DNA of 14,705 nt from positions 1-14,705 of the forward strand of contig CAZSNT010000219.1 of NCBI GenBank assembly GCA_964607765.1, given 5' to 3'. Position 1 is the first letter of the stretch. Each line of letters begins with the position of its first letter. Positions 5,764 through 14,214 of this stretch are shown in pieces. Source of the stretch: CAZSNT01 sp964607765. GTDB taxonomy: Bacteria > Verrucomicrobiota > Lentisphaeria > Oligosphaerales > JABHEG01. Made by a program: the position numbers and the translations under genes. The notes beneath the pieces are model-generated. The model was not told the DNA's origin. It did not search any database and saw only the letters and a list, made by a program, of their open reading frames with translations.

Positions 5764-6018
5764 ATGGAACCAGGCATTGATTCAGCAGCGCTTATGCAAA
5801 TGGTCCGGATCGCCGTAGCCGGCGCCACGATCGCCGTGGGCTCGATTGCCCCCGCCATCGCTGAAGGCAAGGCCCTGGCCCAGGCCCTGGAGTCCATCGC
5901 GCGCCAGCCCGACGCCAGCGACACGATCTCGCGGACGCTCTTCGTCGGCCTGGCCATGGTCGAGTCCACCGCCATCTACTGTCTGGTCATGGCGTTCATC
6001 ATCTTGTTCGTCAAGTAG
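5764..6018 (+). CDS. atpE: N-type ATP synthase Fo subunit c
   Basis: Rotor-ring proteolipid of 84 residues: a helical hairpin with a polar loop ARQPDA (46-51), the c-subunit signature that contacts the central stalk. The second-helix ion carboxylate is E67, followed by S68 and T69 with Y72 one turn on (VESTAIY). This is the ES/T...Y arrangement of sodium-binding c-rings. Where the Ilyobacter-type sodium ring has Q32 in helix 1, this protein has E34 (PAIAEG), giving two carboxylates per site. That pair is a hallmark of N-ATPase c subunits; N-ATPases were first predicted to pump sodium, but the Burkholderia N-type ring has been reported (recalled from the literature) as a large proton-coupled ring. 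Ion choice therefore cannot be read from sequence alone. A 336-base gap separates it from atpB and 30 bases from atpF. Confidence 0.96.
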   Translation: MEPGIDSAALMQMVRIAVAGATIAVGSIAPAIAEGKALAQALESIARQPDASDTISRTLFVGLAMVESTAIYCLVMAFIILFVK

Positions 6019-6048
6019 ATCCCGAAACAGCTCCGAGGTAGCCCTCAC

Positions 6049-6819
6049 ATGCTCGAATTCACACTCAGCGGTTTCCTGTTCGCGATCATCAACTTCCTGA
6101 TCCTGGTCGCGTTGCTGTACAAGTTTCTGCACAAGCCTCTGCTGGCTGTGCTGGAGAAGCGGAAGACCGCCATCGAAACGGCCCAGAACGCGGCCCGCGA
6201 GCAGTCCGAGAAGGCAACGGCGTTGACTCAGGAATACCAGCAGAAGCTGGACGGGATCGAGGAAGAGCGCGACAAGCTGCTGTCCGATGCGAAGCGGCGT
6301 GCGGACGCCGCACGCGACGAACTGCTCGAGAAGGCGCGGGGCGAGGCTGAGCGCGAAGTGGCGAACTTGAAGCACGACTGGGAACGGCAGGAACGCGACG
6401 CCGTGGAGGCTCTGCAGGAGCGCGTCGTGCAGACGGCCATCGGACTGGCGGGCAAGATTTTGACCCAACTCGCCGACAGCGATGTGGAGACGTGCCTGCG
6501 CAAACAGCTCTTCGCCGAGCTCGACGGCCTCGCTGCCGCGTCGGAAAAGGAGGGGTTGGGCCTGTTCGCCGAGGACGCACCGGTGCGGGTAGTCAGCGCC
6601 GGTCCGCTCGACGACGACGCCCGCGGCGAGCTCGAGAAGCGGGTGGCGGCGCTGCCGAACGGGGCGAAGGTGAAGCTGGAGTTCTCCGACGACGCGGCGC
6701 TCGTCGCGGGCACGCGCATCGAGTTCGTGTCCATCGCGGTCAACGCGAACCTGGCTGACGTGGTACAGACGGTCCTCGAGAGTATGGGCCGGGCTCAAGA
6801 ACGGAGAACGACCGAGTGA
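6049..6819 (+). CDS. atpF: N-type ATP synthase subunit b with delta-like C-terminus
   Basis: Peripheral-stalk subunit of 256 residues, much longer than the usual 155-180 of b. An N-terminal membrane helix (about 8-28) is followed by LHKPLLAVLEKRK and a long charged coiled coil (about 35-145) that reaches up the F1 head. Residues about 176-245 (VRVVSAGPLDDDARGELEKR, then VKLEFSDDAALVAGTRIEFV) resemble the C-terminal part of delta/OSCP. That segment normally binds the top of the head and reads SA.PL....L....V.....D..L..G..I. A b-delta fusion fits the absence of an atpH gene in the operon. The ATG at 6049 has GAGG 10 bases upstream. The stop overlaps the atpA start by four bases (GTGA), implying coupling. 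Confidence 0.93.
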   Translation: MLEFTLSGFLFAIINFLILVALLYKFLHKPLLAVLEKRKTAIETAQNAAREQSEKATALTQEYQQKLDGIEEERDKLLSDAKRRADAARDELLEKARGEAEREVANLKHDWERQERDAVEALQERVVQTAIGLAGKILTQLADSDVETCLRKQLFAELDGLAAASEKEGLGLFAEDAPVRVVSAGPLDDDARGELEKRVAALPNGAKVKLEFSDDAALVAGTRIEFVSIAVNANLADVVQTVLESMGRAQERRTTE

Positions 6820-8363
6820 ACGCCCTGGAAAGTGCCAACCACGCCCTCGACAAGCTTGACCAGGCCGTTGCGGAAGTCGCGGCCAGCCCGAGCGTGCGCG
6901 AGATCGGACGCGTGCTGAGCGTCGGGGACGGGATCGCGCGCGTGGCGGGCCTGCCCGGGGCGCAGTCCCAGGAACTGCTGCGCTTCAGCAACGACACCAT
7001 GGGCATCGCATTCAACCTGGACGAGGATGAAATCGGGTGTGTGCTGCTGGGTGAGGACACGGACGTCTTTGCCGGGGACACCGTGCTTCGTACGGGCGCG
7101 GTCATCCGCACACCCGTTGGCAAGGAGATGGTCGGGCGCGTCATCGACCCGCTCGGCAATCCCCTGGACGGCGGCCCTGAGATCGTCCCGGAACGCTATG
7201 AACCAGTGGAACGCGACGCGCCCCCGATCCTGTCGCGGTCGCCGGTCACCAAGCCGCTGGCGACGGGGATCAAGTCCGTCGACTGTATGATCCCGATCGG
7301 CTGCGGCCAACGCGAGCTGATCGTCGGCGATCGGAGCACGGGCAAGACGACGATCGCGCTCAACGCCATTCTGAACCAGGCCGGCGGCGACGTGATCTGC
7401 GTGTACGTGGCGATCGGCCAGCGCGCGTCGACCATCGCCCGGGCCGTGAACGCGCTGCGAGAACAGGGCGCCATGGAGTACACGACTGTGGTGGTCGCGG
7501 ACGCCGACTCACCGCCGGGCATGCGCTTCATCGCCCCCTACGCTGGCTGCACAATCAGCGAGTACTTTGCCGAGAACGGGCGCGATACGCTGGTCGTGTA
7601 CGACGACCTGCTCAAGCATGCGCAGACGTACCGCGAGATCAGCCTGCTGCTGCGCCGGCCGCCGGGCCGGGAAGCGTACCCGGGCGATATCTTCTACCTG
7701 CACTCGCGGCTGCTTGAGCGCGCGGCGCAGTGGGATGTCGAGAACGGCGGCGGCTCGCAGACGGCGCTGCCGATCGTGGAAACGCAGGCGCAGAACGTGT
7801 CGGCCTACATCCCGACAAACCTGATTTCCATCACCGACGGCCAGATCTACATGAACCCGGACCTGTTCCAGGCCGGCTTCCTGCCGGCGGTGGACATTGG
7901 GCTCAGCGTCAGCCGCGTTGGCGGCAAGACCCAGATTCAGGGCATGCGCAAGCTCGCGCAGGCCGCGCGCCTGGCCTACACTCAATTCGTGGAGCTGGAG
8001 CAGTTTGCCAAGTTCGGTACGACCATGGAAGCGCACACCCAGGCGATGCTCGAGAAGGGCCAGCGCCTGCGCGAGCTTCTGAAGCAGTCGGCGGTCGATC
8101 CCGTGTCGCTCGCGGAGCAGGTTCTGCTGCTGTACGTCGCCGACAGTGATGTCTTGAAAGACATCGAAGTGGAATGTGTCCCCGAGTTCGAACAGGCGTT
8201 CCGTGAGGTCGCGCGCGAACGGCTCGCAGAGCTCCTGGGCCGGATCGCCGCGGACGAGAAGAGCGACGAGAAAGACGCCGAGACGATCCTGAAAGTGGCG
8301 GCCCAGGTCGTCGAGAAAATGAAGCCGAAGGAGGCAGCCGCGCCCGATGGCCGACCTGCGTGA
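6816..8363 (+). CDS. atpA: N-type ATP synthase F1 subunit alpha
   Basis: Non-catalytic nucleotide-binding subunit of the F1 hexamer; 515 residues, normal length. The P-loop is GDRSTGKTT (171-179), where many relatives have Q at the fourth position. The Walker B region is VVYDDLLKHA at 260-269. The arginine finger that completes the catalytic site of beta is R367 in SVSRVGGKTQ. The N-terminal crown domain has VLSVGDGIARVAGLP (33-47). It starts at a GTG overlapping the atpF stop, with GGAGA 8 bases upstream. Its 3' end overlaps atpG by 17 bases. The C-terminal tail (KPKEAAAPDGRPA) is short and unstructured. Alpha following b directly, without delta between, is the N-ATPase arrangement. Confidence 0.97.
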   Translation: MNALESANHALDKLDQAVAEVAASPSVREIGRVLSVGDGIARVAGLPGAQSQELLRFSNDTMGIAFNLDEDEIGCVLLGEDTDVFAGDTVLRTGAVIRTPVGKEMVGRVIDPLGNPLDGGPEIVPERYEPVERDAPPILSRSPVTKPLATGIKSVDCMIPIGCGQRELIVGDRSTGKTTIALNAILNQAGGDVICVYVAIGQRASTIARAVNALREQGAMEYTTVVVADADSPPGMRFIAPYAGCTISEYFAENGRDTLVVYDDLLKHAQTYREISLLLRRPPGREAYPGDIFYLHSRLLERAAQWDVENGGGSQTALPIVETQAQNVSAYIPTNLISITDGQIYMNPDLFQAGFLPAVDIGLSVSRVGGKTQIQGMRKLAQAARLAYTQFVELEQFAKFGTTMEAHTQAMLEKGQRLRELLKQSAVDPVSLAEQVLLLYVADSDVLKDIEVECVPEFEQAFREVARERLAELLGRIAADEKSDEKDAETILKVAAQVVEKMKPKEAAAPDGRPA

Positions 8364-9207
8364 TCTCCAACGCAAGCTCGAGAGCATCGCGGCCCTGCGC
8401 GAAATCGTGCAGGCGATGCGCAACCTCGCCGCCGTCTACGTGCGGCGCGCCGAGAGCACGCTCGACGCGACACGCCCCTACGAGACGGTCGTGGAAACGG
8501 GCCTTGCCACGGCGCTGGAGCGCGCCCACGTTGCCGACATCCCGGACCAGAGCGAGCATCCCCCGATCGCCATCGTGTTCTCGAGCGACCAGGGCTTGTG
8601 CGGCGCTTACAACGAGCGCGTGGTCCGCACAGCGCTGCAGTTCTGCGACGAGCACCCGGGAACGCAGCTGATCGCCATCGGGTTGCGCGGCCGTGACATG
8701 CTGGCGCAGCGCGACATCGAGCCGCTGCTCAGCGTTCGGGCCCCGACCAGCCTCGAAGGCATCAAGGCCCAAGTGCCCGAGCTGTCCGAACAGATCTTCG
8801 AGACCTACGCGAAACACGGCGCCGGCGATCTGTTCTTCGTCTACAACATGTACGAGAGCATGGGGCGTTTCACCGGTACGACTCGCCGCGTCCTCCCGCC
8901 CGGCCGCGACAAAGCCGACACGGACGCCGCCGAGACGTTTCGGTCCGAGCCACTACTGACCATGCCTGCCGATGAGCTTCTCTCCCGGCTCATCGAAGAA
9001 CACTTCTTTATCAACCTCTTCCGCGGCCTGCTCGAGAGCCATGCCAGTGAGAACGGCGCCCGACTCCTCTCCATGACCGCTGCCTCCAGCAACATCGACA
9101 ACCGCATCTCCGTACTCACCAAAGAATACCAGAGCGCGCGCCAGGAGATGGTGACCGCCGAGCTCCTCGACGTCGTCGGTGGCGCTGAAGCGTTGCGGGG
9201 GACTTGA
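8347..9207 (+). CDS. atpG: N-type ATP synthase F1 subunit gamma
   Basis: Rotating central shaft of F1; 286 residues, the usual length. The N-terminal helix MADLRDLQRKLESIAALREI and the C-terminal helix with ENGARLLSMTAASSNID (about 235-251) form the antiparallel coiled coil inside the alpha/beta head. The middle Rossmann-like domain has FSSDQGLCGAYN (78-89), a conserved gamma motif. It starts inside the end of atpA; AAGGAGG is 12 bases upstream, somewhat far. Last gene of the operon: no epsilon follows, because epsilon lies near the front. It ends 18 bases from the convergent tsaD stop, with no hairpin between them. Confidence 0.96.
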   Translation: MADLRDLQRKLESIAALREIVQAMRNLAAVYVRRAESTLDATRPYETVVETGLATALERAHVADIPDQSEHPPIAIVFSSDQGLCGAYNERVVRTALQFCDEHPGTQLIAIGLRGRDMLAQRDIEPLLSVRAPTSLEGIKAQVPELSEQIFETYAKHGAGDLFFVYNMYESMGRFTGTTRRVLPPGRDKADTDAAETFRSEPLLTMPADELLSRLIEEHFFINLFRGLLESHASENGARLLSMTAASSNIDNRISVLTKEYQSARQEMVTAELLDVVGGAEALRGT

Positions 9208-9225
9208 GGCCGGCGGTCGCTTTGA

Positions 9226-10287
9226 CTACGGCACGAACGGGACGCGTCCGAGTTCCGGGTTAAGCCTGGCCGACACGGTGAACTCCAGGTCGTGCTCGAC
9301 GCCCTGCGCCAAGGCATGATGTGCGTAGCCGGCGACCATTGCCGCGTTGTCCGTGCAATACCGGGGCGGGGCCGGGACGAACCGTTTGCCCGCCTGGTCC
9401 GCGGCGTCCGCCATGTCTGCTCTAAGCCGGCTGTTGCAGGCAACGCCGCCACACAGCACAATGGTGGGGGTCTGCCACTTCTCCGCAGCCGCTGCGGTCT
9501 TGCGGACCAAGACGTCAACGACGGCTGCCTGGTAGCTGGCGACCACGTCCACGAGTTCCGCGTCACTCAAGCTGCGGTCACGTACGTGATAGAGCAGGGC
9601 GGTCTTGACGCCGCTGAAGCTGAAATTGAAGCGGTTCTCCGGCTTCAGCGGCCGGCCGCCTTCGCCGGTAAGGCTGCGGGGGAACGCGACGTGCTTCGGA
9701 TCGCCCTGTGCGGCCAGCCGGTCGATAACGGGGCCGCCGGGATAGCCCAGGTTGAGGATCTTGGCTGCTTTGTCAAACGCTTCTCCTGCCGCGTCGTCGA
9801 GTGTGGTGCCGACGATGTGGGCTGCACCCGTCGCCTCGATCAGCACCAGCGCGGTGTGCCCGCCGGACACAAGCAGGGCGAGGATCGGGAAGCTGCCGGG
9901 ATCCTGCAGCAGGTCGTCATGCTCGATAAACGCGCCGTAGATGTGCGCCAGGAAGTGATTGACGCCGACCAGCGGCAGTTCGGCGGCGCTGGCCAGGCCT
10001 TTGGCGTAAGAGACGCCCACCACCAAAGCGGGGATCAGGCCCGGCCCGCACGTCACGGCCACTGCCGACAGGTCATGCAGGGCAAGGCCGCTCTGGTCCA
10101 GGGCCGTACTGACCACGGGCATGATGTTGCGGAGATGTTCCCGGGCGGCAAGCTCCGGGACAACGCCGCCGTAGCCCGCGTGCAGCGAGACTTGGGAGGA
10201 CACGTTGCTGGCCAGCACGTCCGTGCCTGAACGCACGACGGCAGCAGCAGTTTCGTCACAGCTGGTTTCAATACCAAGTACGGTCAT
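9226..10287 (-). CDS. tsaD: tRNA N6-threonylcarbamoyladenosine transferase TsaD
   Basis: Kae1/TsaD/YgjD family enzyme that, with TsaB and TsaE, transfers the threonylcarbamoyl group to A37 of tRNAs reading ANN codons. Its 353 residues match the usual 335-360. Visible motifs are GIETSCDET (5-13), the metal ligands H111 and H115 in NHFLAH, SGGHT (141-145), TLDDAAGEAFDK, GGVACN (280-285) and CTDNAAM with D313. The ATG at 10287 places the universally conserved N-terminus at residue 1; a TTG at 10308 would add seven residues. No convincing ribosome binding site precedes either start. It is a housekeeping gene, convergent with atpG and divergent from the large membrane protein; neither tsaB nor tsaE is present here. 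Confidence 0.97.
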   Translation of the reverse strand: MTVLGIETSCDETAAAVVRSGTDVLASNVSSQVSLHAGYGGVVPELAAREHLRNIMPVVSTALDQSGLALHDLSAVAVTCGPGLIPALVVGVSYAKGLASAAELPLVGVNHFLAHIYGAFIEHDDLLQDPGSFPILALLVSGGHTALVLIEATGAAHIVGTTLDDAAGEAFDKAAKILNLGYPGGPVIDRLAAQGDPKHVAFPRSLTGEGGRPLKPENRFNFSFSGVKTALLYHVRDRSLSDAELVDVVASYQAAVVDVLVRKTAAAAEKWQTPTIVLCGGVACNSRLRADMADAADQAGKRFVPAPPRYCTDNAAMVAGYAHHALAQGVEHDLEFTVSARLNPELGRVPFVP

Positions 10288-10342
10288 GTGTGCGGCCTGG
10301 TCGGGCAAACCCTCAGAGTCTCGTGTGGCGGAAGCGTCGTAG

Positions 10343-10362
10343 GCCGGGTATCCTCACCCGGC
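10343..10362. other. Hairpin upstream of tsaD
   Basis: GCCGGGT (10343-10349) pairs with ACCCGGC (10356-10362) around a 6-base loop, in the gap between the divergent tsaD and the large membrane-protein gene. No T-tract follows on either strand. It may be an operator-like or leader structure; function unknown. Confidence 0.4.
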
Positions 10363-10368
10363 AGTCCA

Positions 10369-10397
10369 TTGTGTGCGGGCGCGCTCCCATGTATAGT
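10369..10397 (+). promoter_or_regulatory. Sigma70-type promoter for the large membrane protein
   Basis: TTGTGT (10369-10374) and TATAGT (10392-10397) are separated by 17 bases. The -10 box matches the consensus in five of six positions, the -35 in three. Predicted start of transcription is near 10404, leaving a leader of about 120 bases before the GTG at 10526. Confidence 0.55.
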
Positions 10398-10525
10398 AAG
10401 TTCTGGGCATGTAATCTAATGGGTGTGGCCCCCATTGCACGCCGACGGCCGCAGAGCATTGTGCCCGGCGGCGTTCGGCTCCGGCCCCCCAGGGGCGAGC
10501 GTCCGACGCAGGTGAGGAACGAGCT

Positions 10526-13500
10526 GTGACACGACGAGAGACACTGTCGCATGAGCTGGACCGGTTGCGTCGGGGGTATCTCAGGAGTCGTACGCTTCTG
10601 TTCGCGCTCTTCGGGCTGTGCGCTCTGGTGTTCCTGTTCTTCAGCTTTGCTGCGCTGGACCTGACCCTTCGGCTTCCGACCGCCGTCTGCTGGCTGACCT
10701 GGCTCGGAATGCTGGCGCTTGTCGGGGGCAGTGTGTGGCTAGTGCGGCGTACGGCACGACAGCGGGTCAGCGACTCTGCGATGGCCGTGCTGGTCGAGCA
10801 CGTGCTGCCGGGCGCGGAAAACCACCTGATCAATGCCGTGCAGATTGGCGAGCGGCTGCCGCATGCGCAGCGCTTTGTCGAGCAGTTGCTGAGCGAAGCG
10901 GACCTGGGTCTGGACGTGGTGCGAGAGCGCGACCTGTATTCGCAGAAGCCGCGCGTCTGGGCTTTGCGCGCCCTGGGCGGCATGGCGCTGGTCCTGGCGT
11001 TGCTGACGCTGATCACGCCCAAGGGGATGGGGCACGTGACGGGCCGCTTCTTCCTGCCGATGGCGGGAATCGAGCCATACACCCGGACTCGGATTCAGGC
11101 CGTGAAGCCGGGCGATGCAACCGTGATGCGCGGCGAGAATCTGACGGTCGCTGTCGAGTTCGCCGGTGCCCGGGCCGAGGGCGCACGTGTGGTGCTGGAG
11201 CGAGGCAAGGGCAAGCCGGAGGACGTCCAGTTGGTTGCCCGGGAGCCTGACCCGGACCAATCCGCAGCGTCGACCGGCCAGGCGATGAGTTGCGAGCTGA
11301 AAGGCGTTTTCTACGCTGCCAGGTACCGTGTTGTCGGCGGCGATGCCAGGTCGCGCTGGTACGGGGTGGGCGTGACGAATCCGCCCGGGCTGGGTGAGTG
11401 GCGGGCGGAGATCATCCCTCCCGACTATGTCAAGCGCGACAAGTACCGGCTGGACAACACGAGCGAGAACACGGAGGTCCCGGTCGGCTCCACTGTGGGT
11501 TTGCTCGGGTACGCGACCACGGACCTGAGCACGGTGAGTGTGGTTCAGGACGAAGCCGTGCTGGCAACGCAGAACACGGCCGGGCGACGCAAGTTCGGCC
11601 TGAAATTCCACATGGGTGACGGCGGGCCGATCCGGCTCCGTATGCAGGCGGAGAGCGGTCTGGAGGCGACGTCGGGGCTGCCGTTCGTCGTGTTGCTCGA
11701 CCAGACTCCCGGCGTTGTGCTTGTGGACACGAAGCAGCGGATATTGGCGTCGAGGGACGCCAGAGTGCCTGTGGCGTTCCGTTCTGAAGACGACTACGGG
11801 GTTGTGCGCGTGGGGCTGCAGCGCATGCTGGAAGAGGGCAGGTACGAGGAAGTCAGTACAGCTGCGCCGGAGTCCGTGACCACCGTGTTCACCGGCCGGT
11901 TCCTGATCGACGTCCCGTCCTTCGGTGTTCGGGAAGGCGACACGCTGCGGTTCAGAATCTGGGCTGAAGACAATGGGCCGACCCCGGCCAGGCGTCGAGG
12001 GTACTGCAGCGTGGTGCAGATTGCCATTCCCGTCCCGGAGGAGCGCCGGAAGGCCAAGGAGGAAGTGGCCAAACAGAGCAGGGACAGCATCCTGACGTTG
12101 ATCAAGATGCAGCGCGAGAATCTGCGGAGTACGCGCGCCGTGTCCGATCGGGTCGTGCTGGGCAAGACGGTGGCGAGCGGCCAGATCCAGGAGCTGCAGA
12201 TCGCGCAGGCCAGTGTCCGTGACTTGGGTGTCGGGCTGCTGAAGGATCGGGCCGCCCTCGGCGATCTGGCCACTGTTCTGGCCGGGCTGGTCAATCACGA
12301 AATGAGTCAGGTTCTGGAGGCCTTCGAGGAAGCGCATCGCGCGAACGCCAAGGAGCTGCCGGCCAAGCTCCAGGAGTGTGTGCGTCTGGAAAGCGAGATC
12401 CTCGCCGCGTTGACCGGTGTGCGTGACGGGATGGCCAACGAGCAGCAGCACCAGAAGAAGACGGACTTGTTCACCGCACTGCAGAAGCTGGTGGCGGGGC
12501 AGCGCAAGAACCTCAAAGACTCGGAGGCCGCGCTCGCGGCTCAGGACGGCGCCCTTACACCGGAGCAGCTGGCGCAGGTCGAGGACGAACTCAGCAGCGA
12601 CCTGCTCACGTTCACCGACCAGTGCCTGGAGCTGATTGAGCAGCGTGTCGACGACGAGTTTGCCGCCCAGATACGGCAGGTATACGACTTGCTCGAGGAC
12701 CAGAGCATATACGACAAGATGCTCGGCGTGGCCGAGGATCTGGACGGTGCGGACCTGGCTCGCGCCGTCCAGGCGCAGGAGGAGATTCTCAAGGTGCTGC
12801 TGCAGGGGTTGAACATTCTCAACGCCTGGCGGATCAAGAACGCGGAGAGAATCGTCAAAGAGGCTGCGGAGGTGCTGAAAGAGACGGCTGACAAGCTCGA
12901 ACAGCTGGAAGCCAAGCAGGCGCACATCGCGGAAGTGACGCGCGATCTGACCGCACGCGGCGAAATGGACGACGAGGTGCGCGAGAAGCTCGCCGAGATG
13001 GATGAGGACCAGAAGGACATGGCCAAGATGGTGGAGGAAATGGCCAACGACCTGTACCAGTTCCCCGAACTGCCGGTGTGCAACGAGCTGAACTCGAAGA
13101 TGCGGGAGATCTACGAGGACGTGGAGCAGGCTCTGGACAGCGAGAACGCCGCCGCGGTCGAGATCGCCGTGCAGAAGGAAGACGGACTGCTCGACGCGAT
13201 CCGCAACACCAAAGAGCGGGTGGAGGATGTGGAGATGTGGCTTCCGGACGTTCCGGACAACATCGTCTGGAACATGGAGAGTTATGACACCGACGAGTTC
13301 CCGGAGATTCCTCTCGTGCCGCTGCCCGACGAACTGGAGGATATCGTGGGTGAACTGCTTGATCAGGCGGCCTCCATCGAGGCGCAGTCCCAGGATACGA
13401 CAGGCAACAGTATCATTGCGGACATGGAGATGGGCTGGGGCATCATGGACGGGCCCATGCCGTCCTTCTCCGCCAAGGGCAAGTCAGGGAACATGCGTCC

Positions 13501-14110
13501 CAACGACAACGAAATGACTGGCCGCAGCGGCGCGGGGCGCGAGGGGCAGTCCAACGGCGAACTCGTGGAGAATCACGTCAAGGGCCTGGAAGGGCGTAAG
13601 ACGCATGCGCGCCGCACACAGGATCCATTCCAGCAGGGGATGGTGACCGAAGATGAAGACTCCACCATGGACGCGCGCAGTACGGGCGGCGGCAAGCTTG
13701 GCGGTGAGTCCGAGTCGATCGGGATGTTCGGCAAGGCGCCGCGTCGTGACTTGCACACGCCGGAGCACGGGACTGCGCCGACCAAGCTGCGTCAGGAGAC
13801 AGAGGCGCTCTATGCCACGGCACGTCTGCTGTACCTGGGCACGGGGAGTCTCGGTACGGTTGCCCGCGAGCTGCGCGGCGTGGAGGACGCCAAACACAAG
13901 ATGCGCAACTTCGGCTCATTGCACCGCCGCGTGCTGCGTCGGCTGGAAGACACACAGGTGGAGCTGTCCAGCGGCGTCGTGTTGCCTATGCCTGTGGCGT
14001 CGGTCTCCAAGACGGGCGGTGCTGTCACCGAGGAGGTAGACATCGGGCAGATCTCGGAGGAGTACCGGGACATCGTCAGCGACTACTACCGCAGCCTCGG
14101 CTCGGAGTGA
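10526..14110 (+). CDS. Large membrane-anchored coiled-coil protein (DUF4175-like)
   Basis: A 1194-residue protein without an assigned function. Two membrane helices (about 23-43 and 53-73) and a third (about 145-164) enclose a cytoplasmic segment with ENHLINAVQ. A beta-rich segment follows, about 170-495 (GRFFLPMAGIEPYTRTRIQA, then MRGENLTVAVEFAG), likely Ig-like and extracytoplasmic. Next is a long charged, predicted helical or coiled-coil region (about 500-930, starting RRKAKEEVAKQ). A Gly/Met/Ser-rich flexible stretch (about 965-1075) and a short helical C-terminus complete it. This plan resembles DUF4175-type proteins common in Planctomycetes and relatives, often near BatA/MoxR/VWA genes, which are absent here. 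GTG start with GAGG 8 bases upstream and a promoter before it. No frame break. The family name is tentative. Confidence 0.85.
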   Translation: MTRRETLSHELDRLRRGYLRSRTLLFALFGLCALVFLFFSFAALDLTLRLPTAVCWLTWLGMLALVGGSVWLVRRTARQRVSDSAMAVLVEHVLPGAENHLINAVQIGERLPHAQRFVEQLLSEADLGLDVVRERDLYSQKPRVWALRALGGMALVLALLTLITPKGMGHVTGRFFLPMAGIEPYTRTRIQAVKPGDATVMRGENLTVAVEFAGARAEGARVVLERGKGKPEDVQLVAREPDPDQSAASTGQAMSCELKGVFYAARYRVVGGDARSRWYGVGVTNPPGLGEWRAEIIPPDYVKRDKYRLDNTSENTEVPVGSTVGLLGYATTDLSTVSVVQDEAVLATQNTAGRRKFGLKFHMGDGGPIRLRMQAESGLEATSGLPFVVLLDQTPGVVLVDTKQRILASRDARVPVAFRSEDDYGVVRVGLQRMLEEGRYEEVSTAAPESVTTVFTGRFLIDVPSFGVREGDTLRFRIWAEDNGPTPARRRGYCSVVQIAIPVPEERRKAKEEVAKQSRDSILTLIKMQRENLRSTRAVSDRVVLGKTVASGQIQELQIAQASVRDLGVGLLKDRAALGDLATVLAGLVNHEMSQVLEAFEEAHRANAKELPAKLQECVRLESEILAALTGVRDGMANEQQHQKKTDLFTALQKLVAGQRKNLKDSEAALAAQDGALTPEQLAQVEDELSSDLLTFTDQCLELIEQRVDDEFAAQIRQVYDLLEDQSIYDKMLGVAEDLDGADLARAVQAQEEILKVLLQGLNILNAWRIKNAERIVKEAAEVLKETADKLEQLEAKQAHIAEVTRDLTARGEMDDEVREKLAEMDEDQKDMAKMVEEMANDLYQFPELPVCNELNSKMREIYEDVEQALDSENAAAVEIAVQKEDGLLDAIRNTKERVEDVEMWLPDVPDNIVWNMESYDTDEFPEIPLVPLPDELEDIVGELLDQAASIEAQSQDTTGNSIIADMEMGWGIMDGPMPSFSAKGKSGNMRPNDNEMTGRSGAGREGQSNGELVENHVKGLEGRKTHARRTQDPFQQGMVTEDEDSTMDARSTGGGKLGGESESIGMFGKAPRRDLHTPEHGTAPTKLRQETEALYATARLLYLGTGSLGTVARELRGVEDAKHKMRNFGSLHRRVLRRLEDTQVELSSGVVLPMPVASVSKTGGAVTEEVDIGQISEEYRDIVSDYYRSLGSE

Positions 14111-14161
14111 CGAGGCCCTGCACGGCCGGTCCGGCGCCCGTTGCCCTGAGCCTCTTCTTCA

Positions 14162-14191
14162 GCGGAGTCAGGCTTTGACGCCTGACTCCGC
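14162..14191. terminator. Hairpin between convergent genes, possible bidirectional terminator
   Basis: A perfect 12-base stem: GCGGAGTCAGGC (14162-14173) pairs with GCCTGACTCCGC (14180-14191) around the loop TTTGAC. It lies between two convergent stops (14110 and 14215), the expected place for a shared terminator. No T-tract follows on either strand, so classical rho-independent action is uncertain. Confidence 0.6.
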
Positions 14192-14214
14192 GCCCCCGCA
14201 TTCCTGAGCGACAG

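Noticed and set aside
6049..6819. A separate delta gene (atpH) missed between atpF and atpA
   Set aside because: atpF and atpA overlap by four bases and no other frame has delta features; the delta-like part is in frame with b.
9208..9225. Terminator between atpG and tsaD
   Set aside because: Only 18 bases, with no inverted repeat or T-run; any termination signal must lie inside the convergent genes.
10739..12925. Open frame of 728 codons on the minus strand opposite the large membrane protein
   Set aside because: A shadow of GC-rich coding sequence; its composition (Leu/Gln/His/Arg-rich) and lack of any motif argue against a gene. The + strand frame has membrane helices, a promoter and a ribosome binding site.
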